64,000 bases of DNA from the NCBI GenBank assembly GCA_037893245.1, contig JBAIAA010000702.1, forward strand, positions 806,001-870,000, in the 5' to 3' direction. Position numbers and translations under genes: made by a program. Source of the DNA: Crossaster papposus (lineage: Eukaryota; Echinodermata; Asteroidea; Velatida; Solasteridae). Of the stretch, positions 12,230 to 25,200 are shown in pieces. The notes beneath the pieces are model-generated. The model saw only the letters and a program-made list of their open reading frames with translations. It searched no databases and was not told where the DNA came from. How positions within the stretch are numbered: position 1 is the stretch's first letter; every line of letters starts with the position of its first letter.

Positions 12230-12502
12230 CACTGACCTCTATACATGGACAGATCATCCATTGTTTCATTTTGAAGTCGGCATGCAGAGAAGTGCAACAT
12301 GGCGGACCCACGAAGTCACTCTGTGAGCCAATGAAATGTCCAGGTGTAGAGTTCAGTTGGTTGGTAAATCCACTGACCTCTACAACTGGACATTTCATTG
12401 GCTCACAGCAGTGACGCCATGTTGCACTTCCAGTTCGCGCCGACTTCAAGTGTTAGCACAGCAGAATATGGACAATGATCCGTCCAGGTGTTGAGGTCAG
12501 TG
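12230..12502. mobile_element. hAT-type MITE, copy 2 (nest layer 2)
   Basis: Same family as 5663-5976, with ends CACTGACC/GGTCAGTG and a perfect 8-bp duplication TTAATAGA (12222-12229, 12503-12510). Inserted 5 bp from the right end of the ISL2EU-like element. Confidence 0.93.
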
Positions 12503-13059
12503 TTAATAGACCTTATGCACGATCTACACGGAATTTTTTGGGGGAGATGTCATTTTCTTCCATTTTCGTTCGAAAACAACACAATAAAACGCATGGGGTT
12601 CACAGACAGATTTTTTTCAAAAATTCAGTATATCACTGCGACATCCATTTTTAAGGTATCCATGGAAAAAAATGAGTGGGTTCGAAGCAGGATTTTCCAC
12701 AATTTATCGATTATTAATTGCCCTTTTTAGGGGAGGTATTTGTTGACGTCGGTTGGGTATTTGTGCACAATCTCCACGTGCATCAACGGTACGTCAACGT
12801 TCATTTTTGTTCGACTCCTTTTTAAATTTTCAATACAATTGTTGTCATTGGATGATAAAAAATAAGGTAAATAACAACCTTTTTTCAACTACAAAGGAAA
12901 AGATGTTAAGATTGGATGCCAAAAACTCTTTATTTTTCGCATGAAAAAATTGTTCCCCCCTATTTTGAGAATGGACGTTACCACAGCGTTTCGCAATCGC
13001 AGCCTCGAAGGGCCCCCTCCGCCCTCCGGCCCCCCCCCCTGCATCTCATTAATTATCAC

Positions 13060-13690
13060 CGCTCGAAACTGCCTGGGCATTATGGTTTTATGGATTCTTC
13101 TGGGAATACATATATACTAAGGGTAAAAGTAACAGGAGAGCATTTGAGTCACTGTGCGTAATTTATTACTGGTTTAATTGCATGCCTTATGCAGAAAAGA
13201 AAGGAATAAAAAAAGAAGATGGACGCACATTTACATTATTTTACAATGCTGACCAAAGCTGCATTATTGCCAGACACAACCTACTATATGTACATGTATT
13301 AACACACACAAAACCTCTTTGCAGATGGTTTGAAAAAGTTTGCAGATGGCATTTTGCAACCTTTGCCAGCGAGGCACAATTATTTGCAACATACGGACAA
13401 TATTTCATTTTATATTACAATGTAAAGGACAAAATACACAAATTGTAAAAAAAGGAGAGCTGTACATGAACCAGACAATCTTTGATTATCTTTGTCTATA
13501 AGATTGTGTCGCTAACAAGCCAACTTATATACATGTACCTCGAATGAAGTCATCTACTGTACATGTACAGGTTGAGTAAAAACAAATGCGGAACCTAAAA
13601 ACAAAGAAATATAATTCATACAAATTGTTTAGGGTGATTTCGTTTTAAAGTGTTGTGATAACATTTTAACGGGTAGAGCAATTGAAATAA
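13060..13690. other. No feature seen
   Basis: AT-rich; one 88-codon open frame (13182-13448) has no motif. Confidence 0.4.
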
Positions 13691-13702
13691 TTTTCTCACT
13701 TA

Positions 13703-13960
13703 AAGGTAGGATACACCATTGGTAGTTGCTAGAATTATCATGGATATCGGGGGTTGTATTTTATAGTGTTTAACTGATGCTTAGAATAGCAACTTTCGTT
13801 TTGAACCGGTGTCAGCCAGTGTTTTTTTCACGACACAATTACAGGATATCTAGCACAATCATTATTTACTTTCAAATAAGTAAGATATTTCCTTCCTAAT
13901 AATTTTGTAGTAAAAATGTTTGATATCTGCAAATGGTGTTTCCAATTCATAATTAATTTT
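13703..13960. mobile_element. AGGTAGGATACACCATT TTAA-MITE, degraded copy
   Basis: Starts TTAAAGGTAGGATACACCATT and contains the family's GGATATCTAGC and ATATCTGCAAATGGTGT segments; the right end has decayed. Copies also lie at 18978-19703, 19242-19620, 29656-29972, 30036-30407 and 38052-38427. Confidence 0.75.
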
Positions 13961-14523
13961 GGTGCTTCATAATTTTGTTTTATATAAAATATATTTCTTT
14001 GTTTATGACTCACCCTGTAGATGAATTTATAATACAATACAACAAATTTTAAATAACAAAACAGAGTTACCATTGTCTTTTGTGTATACCTGTAAATGCA
14101 AGTCCCTTACCTGAATTTTTTCTTTTAGTGATCTTTGACAAATGTGAGGGGTTCTGGCAAAATGAGACGGAACTAAGCACAGGTTTAACTGTAACACTTT
14201 AATACCTAACGTGTTGCAGGAATTCAGAGAAAAAGACTTTGGTTTGGCAGAAATTTACTCTATCCATGTTTTTGTGGGGTTGCAGAAAAATGTATTAAAA
14301 AACATATTTTTGACTGTTTGTTGGGGGAGGGGGGGGGGGGTGGTGGTTATGTGTGCACAAAGCCCATTGATACTATGCTTCTCTGTGCCGCTGGATAAAC
14401 CTGCAAACTCATTTTGTGGACTTTTCATTTTATCCCAATCTCAACCTGATTAAAAGGTACGATAATATACAACATTTGCAAACATCCAAAAACGAAAGTA
14501 CTAAATTATTTAAAGTACTAAAA

Positions 14524-15171
14524 AGCCCCTTTCACACTAGACGATTTCCCCGGCAATTCCCCCGGGAAATTGTCGGGGAATTTCGGTCGGTCTGTTCACA
14601 CTACCAAAGAAATCCCCGGGAAACTGCTTTTCCCCGGGAAATATTTACCCCTGCTCGGGAGTAGGGTTAAAGGAGAAATCCCCGGGGTTTAACGTTTTTC
14701 CCGGGGAAAAGCAACTAGTGTGAACGTCGCAGGGTTTGAACTTACCCCACCTTTTTGCGTCCACGGGTAATCTTGAAAGGTCACAGGGTCACAAATAGCG
14801 CGCCAAATAATTCGCGCGGTGACTTAGTATTGTAATGCAGTAATGTGGCATATCGCACGGCGTAAACAACAGCAGCAGCTTGTGCATAACAATTCGCGCG
14901 CGCGGCACGGCATTGTGGGATTGTGGGATTGGACTTCCGCCCACAATTCATTTGGGAACTTCCTGTCCTGATGGGCGCCCTCAGTTGACATTTCCCGGGG
15001 TTTGATGGCCAGTGTGAAATGACCGTGCATATTCCCGGGAAATAGTGTCCCCGGGAGTTACCAAATGGGTCCAGTGTGAACGGTTGCTGTGGTGTTGTTG
15101 GGGTAAAAAATCCCCGGGAATTTCCCGGGGATTTATTTCCCGGGGATTGGCTCTGCAGTGTGAAAAGGGCT
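14524..15171. mobile_element. Foldback element with CCCGGGGAA-rich arms
   Basis: Ends AGCCCCTTTCACACTAG and CAGTGTGAAAAGGGCT are inverted copies. Inside, many CCCCGGGAAAT and ATTTCCCGGGG words face each other. No coding region; target duplication not resolved. Confidence 0.75.
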
Positions 15172-15466
15172 AATGTGAAGTAAATGGCACCTGATGTGCT
15201 GACATTTCCAAGAAAAGTTGAATTATTAAACATTGCCCCCAGTATCAATTTTTTGCCGCAATTTGTTTGCGAAGTGGTTTAATACACATTTGCGAATGGG
15301 TACAAGCCAGCTAATCTAGTTCCCTAACCTGATAATTACCCGACGTGTACAAATTGTTGTTTTGTCGAAAGTAGGGCCAGGGAACCAGACAATATGTACT
15401 TTACAAAAACAGCATTTTTCTTGTTTTTTTCAAGCATCTATGAACACAAACCTTTAAAACAGACCT

Positions 15467-15708
15467 CAATTTCTTGGCTCTGCTTACCGTTAGCAAAAAT
15501 TCATGCTTATTGTAGCCGAAAATTATGTGCTTTCGGTAAGCGTATTTCACGCATTAGCGAGGAATTTTGGCTTCTCCGCATGCGTGCATCTCGTAACTGA
15601 GGATTCTGTGTTTACAGGGTTAGCACAGAATTTTTCTGCTGGCGTGGTTAGCACAAAAAGGTGATCACAAGCACGAATTCTGTGGTTAGCAGAGCCAAGA
15701 ATTTGGGC
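15467..15708. mobile_element. TTGGCTCTGCT MITE, copy 1
   Basis: Inverted ends AATTTCTTGGCTCTGCT and AGCAGAGCCAAGAATTTGGG. A related copy in opposite orientation lies at 32586-32852. Confidence 0.7.
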
Positions 15709-15724
15709 CTTGGTCAGTGCAATT

Positions 15725-15805
15725 ACAATATTTGCTATAAAATACAAATACCCTAATCCATTTATTTTTGAAAATTAAAGCAAAAGCAAATGTTATCTAC
15801 TACCT
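15725..15805. repeat. Fragment of the AGGTAGGATACACC TTAA-MITE
   Basis: TTGCTATAAAATACAAAT...CTACTACC matches one end of the family; it abuts the next TTAA element. It carries a minus-strand AATAAA (about 15757-15762) that could serve as a poly(A) signal for DPF. Confidence 0.55.
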
Positions 15806-15809
15806 TTAA

Positions 15810-16053
15810 CCAGTTTGCGCCAGAATTGTTCTGACATTGACTGGGCCCAGGCGCAGGATTTTTTTACCAACCCTGATCCGAGACAGGTTCAGGCCAGCAT
15901 CTGTGGGTATCACACCTTAATATTTCTGGCCTCGCTCACTGTGAGCCGGTCACTTTTAGATATTTCCAGGCTTGCTCGTGATGTATTTATCCGTCTTCCG
16001 TTTTGAATTCCAGAAAATATTTGTGTGTATACACTGCATCCGACGCAAACTGG
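15810..16053. mobile_element. TTAA-flanked CCAGTTCGCGCC MITE in the DPF 3' region
   Basis: Ends CCAGTTTGCGCC...GACGCAAACTGG with TTAA on both sides (15806-15809, 16054-16057), as in piggyBac-type insertions. Its end is 80 bp below the DPF stop codon, so it probably forms part of the 3' untranslated region. Confidence 0.85.
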
Positions 16054-16132
16054 TTAAAAAAAACATTTTTGTTACAACCACCCGACTACTTGACGCTGTG
16101 TGGACAACACTCCAGATGTATGTAACAGTGAG

Positions 16133-16242
16133 TCACTCGTTCATCATGGTTGTCTGTGGGCTGGTGGGCTGGCTGACTTCGGTTTGTGGAAGTTGGGATG
16201 GCAGCACTGGCACCGTCACGCACAGATCACATATCCAGGACC
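16133..16242 (-). CDS. DPF: DPF exon 9, last zinc ligands and C-terminus
   Basis: Encodes residues 360-395 and the TGA stop: GSWICDLC completes PHD2, followed by a tail rich in Pro, Ser, Thr and Gln that ends TTMMNE. Acceptor CTGTTAG. The 3' untranslated region must run into a TTAA MITE that begins 80 bp below the stop. Confidence 0.92.
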
Positions 16243-19200
16243 CTAACAGGAGAGAAAGGAGGTAGGTATTATACAATCTTAGTCCTACCTGTAAATCAAA
16301 GGGCCATTCAGTTGTACTTTCAGCAATGTTATTTATGCAATCACATGTCAGATTTGCACCACAGCAGTACACATTGGTCAAACTGGACAGTGACTCGGAC
16401 AACGTATGAACGAACACAAGTTTGATATCAGAAAAAAGGACATACGAAAACCTGTTGCCGAATACTTCAATTGACCAGCACCTGATTTCACTAAATTCTT
16501 GTAACTTACGATGCATCGCAGCCCTGCGACGCGTATCTCTACGATGCATCGCAGCCCTGCGATGCGTATCTCTACGACGCGTCGCAGCTGCGATGCGTCG
16601 TGAGTGTATTTATAGCAAAAAACAGTGACTGTTGTATATGGGTCTTTCCATAAATAAGGGGGCCAAAGCAGGACATGGTGTTATTTCTCAAAATGTAATT
16701 TACTTTCTATATTCTTTGCATGTTCGTATGGTGGGGATAGCTCATACGTTTAATGTATAACTTCAATTTCTTGAATCAGATGTTTTGTTTTCATATACGA
16801 TCCAAAACTATCCATCACACTGTAACGGAGACACCGGTGTCTCAGTTACAGTGTGAAGTGTGAAACTTGTGACTTGTTTTGCCATAAATTAGTAGGTTTT
16901 CATTGAAAATTTTAATTTCAAAGGGTAATATGTAAACATCATTGGTATACTGTAATTCAGCTATTTTCAATGAAAACCTTCAAACGTTGGCCAAGCAGTA
17001 AAGGCCGACAGTTTTACGCGTAACCGTGACACTGGTGTCTTTGTTACACCGTGACTCAAAAAGTCCTGTCTCTCTTATTATGCATCATAAATGTCTGAAT
17101 CTAGCAAAGTGCATAGTAATACCTGCTACATGTACATGTATGTAGCATGTATTACTATGCACTTTGCTAGATTCAGACATTTATGATGCATAATAAGAGA
17201 GACAGGACTTTTTGAGTCACGGTGTAACAAAGACACCAGTGTCACGGTTACGTGTAAAACTGTCGGCCTTTACTGCTTGGCCAACGTTTGAAGGTTTTCA
17301 TTGAAAATAGCTGAATTACAGTATACCAATGATGTTTACATATTACCCTTTGAAATTAAAATTTTCAATGAAAACCTACTAATTTATGGCAAAACAAGTC
17401 ACAAGTTTCACACTTCACACTGTAACTGAGACACCGGTGTCTCCGTTACAGTGTGATGGATAGTTTTGGATCGTATATGAAAACAAAACATCTGATTCAA
17501 GAAATTGAAGTTATACATTAAACGTATGAGCTATCCCCACCATACGAACATGCAAAGAATATAGAAAGTAAATTACATTTTGAGAAATAACACCATGTCC
17601 TGCTTTGGCCCCCTTATTTATGGAAAGACCCACATACCTATTCAATGCACAGTAAATAGCCATCTGGTATTCAGCAAAGAGTCGTCAAATCTTTTCTTGG
17701 TAGGCTTAAAAAATGTAAATCAAAATGGCCGACGTATGATGCAGTTTTAAAGAAAAACAAGCTTGCTGTGGACCTTTAGCTAATTTGAAATTTCAAGTGC
17801 ACTATTCATAGTTTATTCATAATGACTACGATGATTGTTTCATTTACAACTTCCCACACATTGTCCGAGTATTCTAGTCTCATTTATTTTATTTTTATGG
17901 CGCATAACTGGCTAAAAAATATTAGAAGACGATCGACCCAAAGACACGTCGTAACTTACAACTTGTTTCAAACCGTTGTCAAGGTAGTTGAGATGTGTTC
18001 AACGCATAGCAAGTTTCGTGAAATGGATTGTGGCAGGCCACACAAAAAGTCAGTTTCAGTACATACATGTAGCTGTACTCCAACACATGGGATTAAAATC
18101 AACTACATGTTGGTCTTAATAGGGATCAGGGCTTTTTGTCAAACTACACCATTAATGATTGATCACCACCCTCTGTTATAAACCTTGTATGATGATGCCC
18201 CTCTTTATTGCATCTGATGAAGGAGCTGTACATTGTACGTGTACATTTGTAGAGCCTACGAAAGCTAAATGCACTTACATTCTAGTTGATCATTTTATTT
18301 TAGTGCTATCTTTACTTAAAAAATTGCACTGTAAAGATATTAATGACTCTAAACTCCCTGTGAAATTACTTGTGGCATGCTGTCATTTTGCAAAAAAAGA
18401 TTAAAAGCTCTTGAAGTACATTTTTTGTATAACAGTTTTAAGAGTTGAAGGACAACAAAAGTAGGAAAAGTAGGAAACTGTAGGAATTTCCTAAAACAAG
18501 AATGGTTTTCAAACCACGAGTCTCGCCTATTTTCGTGATTACCCTATTTTACAACTTGACTTCAAATGACATTTGACATCACCATCACATGGAAGTTTGC
18601 ATATTGCATCTATGACCCAAGTTGCAATTGGACTAAAAGTATTCAAATGAGACAAGTTTTGCAATTCAAGCTTATTTAAGAACTTCACCTCAAATGACCT
18701 TTGACACAACAGCTTATAAAAGTTACAATATTGCACGGATGACCGTAATGCAAGTACATGTATAATTGAATTTGGAATTGGACTTCAACTTTGCACATAT
18801 AAGACCAATTTTTCCAAACTTTAACCAAAATGACACATACATGTACATGTACAGACTGAGTGAATGTACACGTACACGTGGACAGAAAGTGACTGCATCT
18901 CCCTTTCTAAACTCAGTTGAGGCAAGACAAAAAGTAGGGAACGGTAGGATTTTCCTGAAGAAGAAGAAAGTAGTTAAAGGTAGGATACACCATTTGCAGA
19001 TATTAAAAAAGATTGTAGGCATCCAGCAAAATGATTGCGCTAGATATCCTGTAATTGTTCAAAAAATAGAATTATATATAAAAATGATATATAAAAATTT
19101 ACGATAGCCGGACGGCGATCACAAAAACAACATAAGAACTGCTCTACATGTAGGCACCGGTTGAAAACAAATGCCGTTTTTTCTTGCTTTTTTTCTTGGT

Positions 19201-22200
19201 ATCATGATTGTAGATTGTAAAACTTCGGACAGGCCAGTTAAAGGTAGGATACACCATTTGCAGATATCGAAAATATTTACTACCGAATTATTAAGAAATA
19301 TCTTACTCATCTGAAAGTAAATGTTGATTCGGGGCATCCAGCAAAATGATTGCGCTAGATATCCTGTAATTCTTCCGAAAAAAAAAATTTTATAATGAAA
19401 AATTCGCGATCGCCGGACGGCGAGCGCGAAAAACAAAGATAACATAAGAATAACTGCTCGATGCCGGTTGAAAAAAACCCGCTGTTTTTCGTGCTTTTCT
19501 CGGCATCCATGATTCTAAAACTTCGGACAGCTCAGTTAAACGATATTTACTATAAAATACAACCCCCCAAATCTACTCATTCATGATAATTCAAGCAATG
19601 ACCAATGGTGTATACTACCTTTAAACGATATACTATAAAATACAACCCCTCCAAATGCACCCATTCCTGATAATTCAAGCAATTACCAATGGTGTATTCT
19701 ACCTTCAAAGTGAGAGCAAAGTGAAAAGGAACAAAAACAGCAAACCGGAAACAATTAAGAAAAGTAGGAATACTTCAAAGCCTTCAAATAGCGATCAAAT
19801 AATCTTTTGTTTCCTGTTGGCCACTTTAGGTCATTCATTCATTCATACCAACAAAACAAATTAGAAAGATACTTGTACCTTCAGGTGGGGCAGACATAGG
19901 GGGTTTAAGGCAGTACATATGGTAGCCTCGATCACAGTCATCGCAAAACAGCAGCTGATCCTGAAAACATTAAACAAAAACAAAAAACACCAAAAGTACA
20001 AATAAACTACTACAAAAGTTGTCGGCCAAACATTCCACCATCAACTGAAAATTATATACATGTACAATGTACCTTGTGTGGACATTCCTTTGAATTTGTG
20101 AAGTTAAGAATCATAGACCAAATTTCAACAAAATACTAATTTTCCTCACACCATGAAAATTATTTCAACTCACATTTGTACAGGTCTACACAAATAAACC
20201 ACATTTGTGACTGTATACCCTAAAGTGTTCCTCTTTACTTTTCCCAAATAGCCCTATATAACCCCAAACCAATTTTTCCTTTATCAAAAAGGGAGAAATC
20301 TTGTGTGGACGTGGCCAAGTCCACAGATGGTTTTTGGTTTGTGTATTTTGTGGAAATATTTTGTTTGCGAGGTTGGTACACGAATACCTTCCATGCGTAA
20401 TGTAAACATTCCTTTGTATTCATGTACATGTATATGTAGCTAAACAAAATGTTGGCTGAATACTCTTTATTCTCATTTCCAGAAGAAAAAGAAATTGAAC
20501 CCCAAAATTTGAATACACCATTTCTTCATATTCTTCTTGATCTTCTATTACATTGTAGCATGCAAGTACGGTACATTGCCAGTTACGCAGCACAGTCAAA
20601 CAATTAACATACACGTGAAAACAATTTTAGCAATTTTACCAGATATAAATTCTGTCCCCACAAAACAAACACAAACAAAACACCATTCCTCTCAAAAGCC
20701 AACAAGGGTCAACAATCTTCAAAGGGGATGTTCCACATGCTTGGTAGTATGGGGTGATAATCTGGATGAAAACCACAATTTTGAAATATGATTACATCAA
20801 CTTCAGGGCCAATGCATTGGGTCTGTTGTGGAGATATTTTGCGTAGGAAGTGGATACAGTGCATCTAGCATGAAAATATGGCAGTTGCCATAGAATTGTC
20901 AGCCCTTTCAAAACCTTTAAAGTTTGCTGGACTGAAGGGTTTTAAAAGGTAAAACCAGGAGGGTTAAATTGCTAAATATAAATGACTTGTTTATCCCTTT
21001 TATTTAAGTCATTTATATTTAGCACTAATACCTACTGAGCGTGTAATATGGATTTCATATACAGATTTAGTTTTTGGACTGGGGTGGTTTTTTTTTTCAT
21101 ACTAAATACCCACTTTCTATGCAAAATATCACCCAAATGACACAATGTATCTACAATGCATCACCCCTGAAGTAGACGTTAATCATAATCCAAAATTGTG
21201 GTTTTCATCCCGATTATCACCCCATACTACAGGTACCCTGGCCAGACTCCATAGACAAATATGATCACATGACATCCCATGTTGAGAAAAATAGTCTTAC
21301 AGAACCTGCTTCATAGGTAAAAATGTGTCTCGGTGCATAATGCATTGCATAATATGCCTATGAATGAGGTCGCTGTATTAAGCAATGCCATTTGGGGTAC
21401 ACATACATACACACAAAAACAAGGTTATTGATAAAAGTCGACATGTCGCTGCAATACAAGACAAACATTACATTTCTTTGTACAATCTTTTATTGTTGGA
21501 TTTTCATACACCCGACCCAAAATTCCAAAAAGTTTCTCTAATTAAAAAACTACCGAGCACGTTTCGACCAATTAATAGAGAAATTCATGAGGATTGTAGC
21601 CACACTCTATTTTCCCCAAAATAGGTCACCCTACATGTAAGTCCTTCCATTGCAAAAACTCAAAGAATCGCATTTTGTTTGCAAAGATTCGCATTTTGTT
21701 TGCAAAGATTCGCATTTTGTTTGCAAAGATTCGCATTTTGTTTGCAAAGATTCGCATTTGTTTTTGCAAAGATTTAGTCTAAAAAAAAAATCACCCCAAA
21801 ATCAGACACACTGTAAAACTCTAAAATCAGATATTAACTAACAGAAAATGTAGAAAGTTATTTTACCAAAAATATCTAGCTGATAAATAATATCGAACCA
21901 GTTATTTGATTACAATGTGGTAATAACTCATGTGGTCCACTAAAATACAAGTACAGGCTGCACGTGTGTTTATGGGAGCCAACACGCTCTATTCCCCATA
22001 TTGGAATCTGACCCTGTATTGGCTAAGCATTGTTCTAACTTTAATTGGGTAATAAGATTAATTAATAATTGGGTAATAAGACATTCACGTGCAGAAATCG
22101 GTGTTTTTAACCAGTTCGCGCCAGGATTATTTTAACATATCACCAAGCCGACACGTGGAATTATTTTTAACAAAACTTGATCAGAGGCGGGTTCAGGCCG

Positions 22201-25200
22201 ATAGTACCGGGAAGCACACCCACGTATTTCCGGCTTTACTCTGGCGTGTTATTGCGCCATCCGCTTTGAATCTGGGAAAAACTTTGCGTTTATATACGTC
22301 ATCCCGCGCAAACTGGTTAAAGGCTTAAAAAATATTTCCCCAATGGAAAAAAAGGGTGTATTTTTGTGTGTGTTCAAGGCAACCACAAAAATTTTGAATA
22401 CAAAATTTGGTCGTTAACAAATGTCAGGGTTGAGTATTCTTCACGTAATTTCTTACTGGACTAATAGCACGATGTGATTTCAACGAAAGATTTCCAAAAT
22501 CACATCTAAATGCTCCCTATCCTGGGTCATGTCGTCAAAGTCCAAATTCACATCCACTTGATGTGAATTTGCATTTTAACGACTTTGAAAGAGGATGAGA
22601 ATTTGGAGCATTTGAATGTGATTTTAGAAATCTTTTGTTGAAATCACATCCTGCTAATAAGGACTACATGTATGTCCGCTTTGAATGCAAAATCACATCA
22701 TGCTCACTCCTATAGTGTAAACTGCTCTAGCGTTGGTAGCCGGCAAATGGCATTTTTACAGTGCCGTAATTCACATAAACACTTGCTTTATTGAGAGTCA
22801 CATTACATTGACCTTTAACCTTTTGACCTCAAATTGGATATATCTTGACCTCATTGGAGATTGCAAAGGGTACACATGTTCATGTCATGCCGATCAACAC
22901 TAGAAAAGGGCATGATGTGATTTTGCATTCAAAGTGGACATGGTCCTTAGCAGGATGTACTTTTCAACAAAAGATTTCAAAATTCACAACCAAATGCTCC
23001 AAATTCACATCCTCAGTCTAAATTGACATCCTGGGTAATACAGTACATGTCAGTAGTTGAGATTTAAATTCACATCTACATATGTACATGTACTTATAGA
23101 TTTGAAAATCTTTTGTTGAAATCACATCCTGCTAAGGACCGTGTCCACTTTGAATACAAAATCACACCATGCCCTCTCCTAGTGCAAGCTTTCAATTTTT
23201 TTCTACACAAAAACAACTAAACAGGGATTGGCAAGAATGGGTGATGGAAGAGAAATGGATGATTTTGATTGGAAATACATGCCTCCGAAAATATTTTCAG
23301 CAGGCAAATGGTGAAATACTTTAGATGCTACTTCGTTAAATTTGGCCTTTGCTTGCCTACACAACCAGTTACCTACATGTACGAACATTTCCTACATGTA
23401 CGTACTGTAGACCTGCGAACAATTGACATTCACAGGACGCGGAAAGAGGTTACGAATTGTGGATTGCACACGTACACGGTCCGTTTCGCCCTTTCTAAAA
23501 AAAAGCTTTAGAGGAAAAAAAGGGGTTAGGGTTATCCACAAAAAAATGAAAGGGAACACCTGGTGAGGGGCATTGCATAGAATAAAAAATTGGGTTCAAA
23601 TTCTTTTTTTCTGGAAGCAAGAAACATGAGTATTTTGCCACGTTTTCTCAACTACACAAATACAAAGGAATGTCCACAGTACATATTAAAGGACTGCGTG
23701 TGTGTATGCATGTGTTTTTGAATAGAGACAATTATTTGTATTTTCCAGTGGCACACTGGTAGAATTTTGGCAATGAAGATGAAATTACTGAATTACATGT
23801 ATTTATAAAATATCACAGCGATTCCCGTGTGGATGAAAATGTAAACTGGATTTAGCACTTTTTAGGACAAATACTTAAATTCACATCCTGGGTTATAAGT
23901 AGATGTGAATCTCGTGGATGTGAATTTGAATCTTAAAGACTTTAACCCAGGATGTGAATTTGGAATGAGGATGTGAATTTGGAGCATTTGGATGTGATTT
24001 TGGAAATCGTTTGTAAAAATCACATCCTGCTAAGGACCATGTCCGCTTTGAATGCAAAATCACATCATGCCCATTCCTAGTGTGTTATCATCTAGGGTAC
24101 AAGGGTAAAACTTACATCATTATCTGATGTACCGCACAAGCCGCAGGATTTGCATTCAATGCACTGCCAACGGTAGCTCTTGACTTTGGCCGTGATGTTT
24201 TCAGTGAATTGGAGGCAGGACGGATGGCCTGTGTGAACAACATGTGAGGCAACAAATGAATAAGCGTGACGAGAGACTAAACTGAGACTGTGACCAAGAC
24301 TAATCTCTGGAGATGAGTGTGTGTGCGTTTGTTTTTGATTGAAATAGGGGACGTATGACAAAGGGAACAATGGGGTCCCCTATTCCGCAAAGGTCCCCGA
24401 TTCAGACTCGTGTGCAAATCCTATGGAGATCATCAGAAAACGTTAGAGTACAAACAAAAGAGGGAAGACGGTCGGACAATGCCCCGTCCCCTATTGACGG
24501 CATTTACCCACTTGCGTGCGTGTGTGTATGTATGTTGAAGGAAAGGGGAGGGGGGAGGGGAGTTGGGTGAGCTTAAGGGTAGTGCACTGTGCAGTCGTTG
24601 GTCAGGTACATGTATACATGTATGTATGTAGTCAAAATCATCATACTAGGTCCTTTCAGTTCTAAGTCGAGGTTGACTTCTCTACCCCTAAGTTGCGACA
24701 CCCCTGTGTTGCGACACCCCTGTGTTGCGACACCCCGTATGTTGGACACCCCTACATGTATGTTGCGACACCCCTACATGTATGTTGCGACACCGCTACA
24801 TGTATGTTGCGACACCCCTATGTTGTGACACCCCTATGTTTCGAGGGGAGAGAGACAGACCTACAGGTACATCGGCATTTTGAGTGTCAACTTGCGTTAT
24901 TCGCATCAGCTGATGATAAAGAAAATGTTTGTCTGTCAGGGGATTGTATCAAGTCACCCCCTGGCCGCTTAACTCCAGATTGTTGTTATTTAACTCATTC
25001 TTTTATTTTTTTTCCACTGGTAACTTTTTTTAACATGTAAACAATACAAACTTTAAAACTACGGGAGCACGGGATCTCACTAGTAACAAATAAACTTGAA
25101 TAACTCTTACATAATCCTTATTTTCATGACTTTTCCAGGACTTTTTTATTTTTCGCAGTTTTCCATGACTTTTTAGGACAATTTTTCTTTCCATGACCTT

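Larger units (their letters stand above)
8783..12514 (-). mobile_element. ISL2EU/PIF-like DNA transposon (nest layer 1)
   Basis: Inserted in the poly-G hAT element. Short terminal repeats AAGGTCTA...TAGACCTT are flanked by AT on both sides (8781-8782 and 12515-12516). Inside are a DDE_Tnp_4-like transposase remnant (minus, 10620-11203) and a partial PHD-like finger (plus, 10002-10226). Three younger elements are inserted in it. Assignment to ISL2EU rests on the transposase type and the 2-bp AT duplication; the family's usual partner gene (YqaJ-type nuclease) is not recognisable. Confidence 0.75.
8555..13041. mobile_element. Poly-G-ended hAT element, split by a 3.7-kb insertion (nest layer 0)
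   Basis: The left end CAGGGGGAGGGG at 8555 is preceded by CATCTCAT (8547-8554). The right end ...CCCCCTG at 13041 is followed by the same 8 bp (13042-13049). The two pieces, 8555-8780 and 12517-13041, together match a complete 739-bp copy at 9044-9782 read in reverse, breaking at a single point. So this is one hAT-type non-autonomous element interrupted by a later insertion. Confidence 0.88.

Noticed and set aside
21640-21790. CRISPR-like spacing of GATTCGCATTTTGTTTGCAAA
   Set aside because: The units are contiguous with no spacers; it is a minisatellite in an animal intron.
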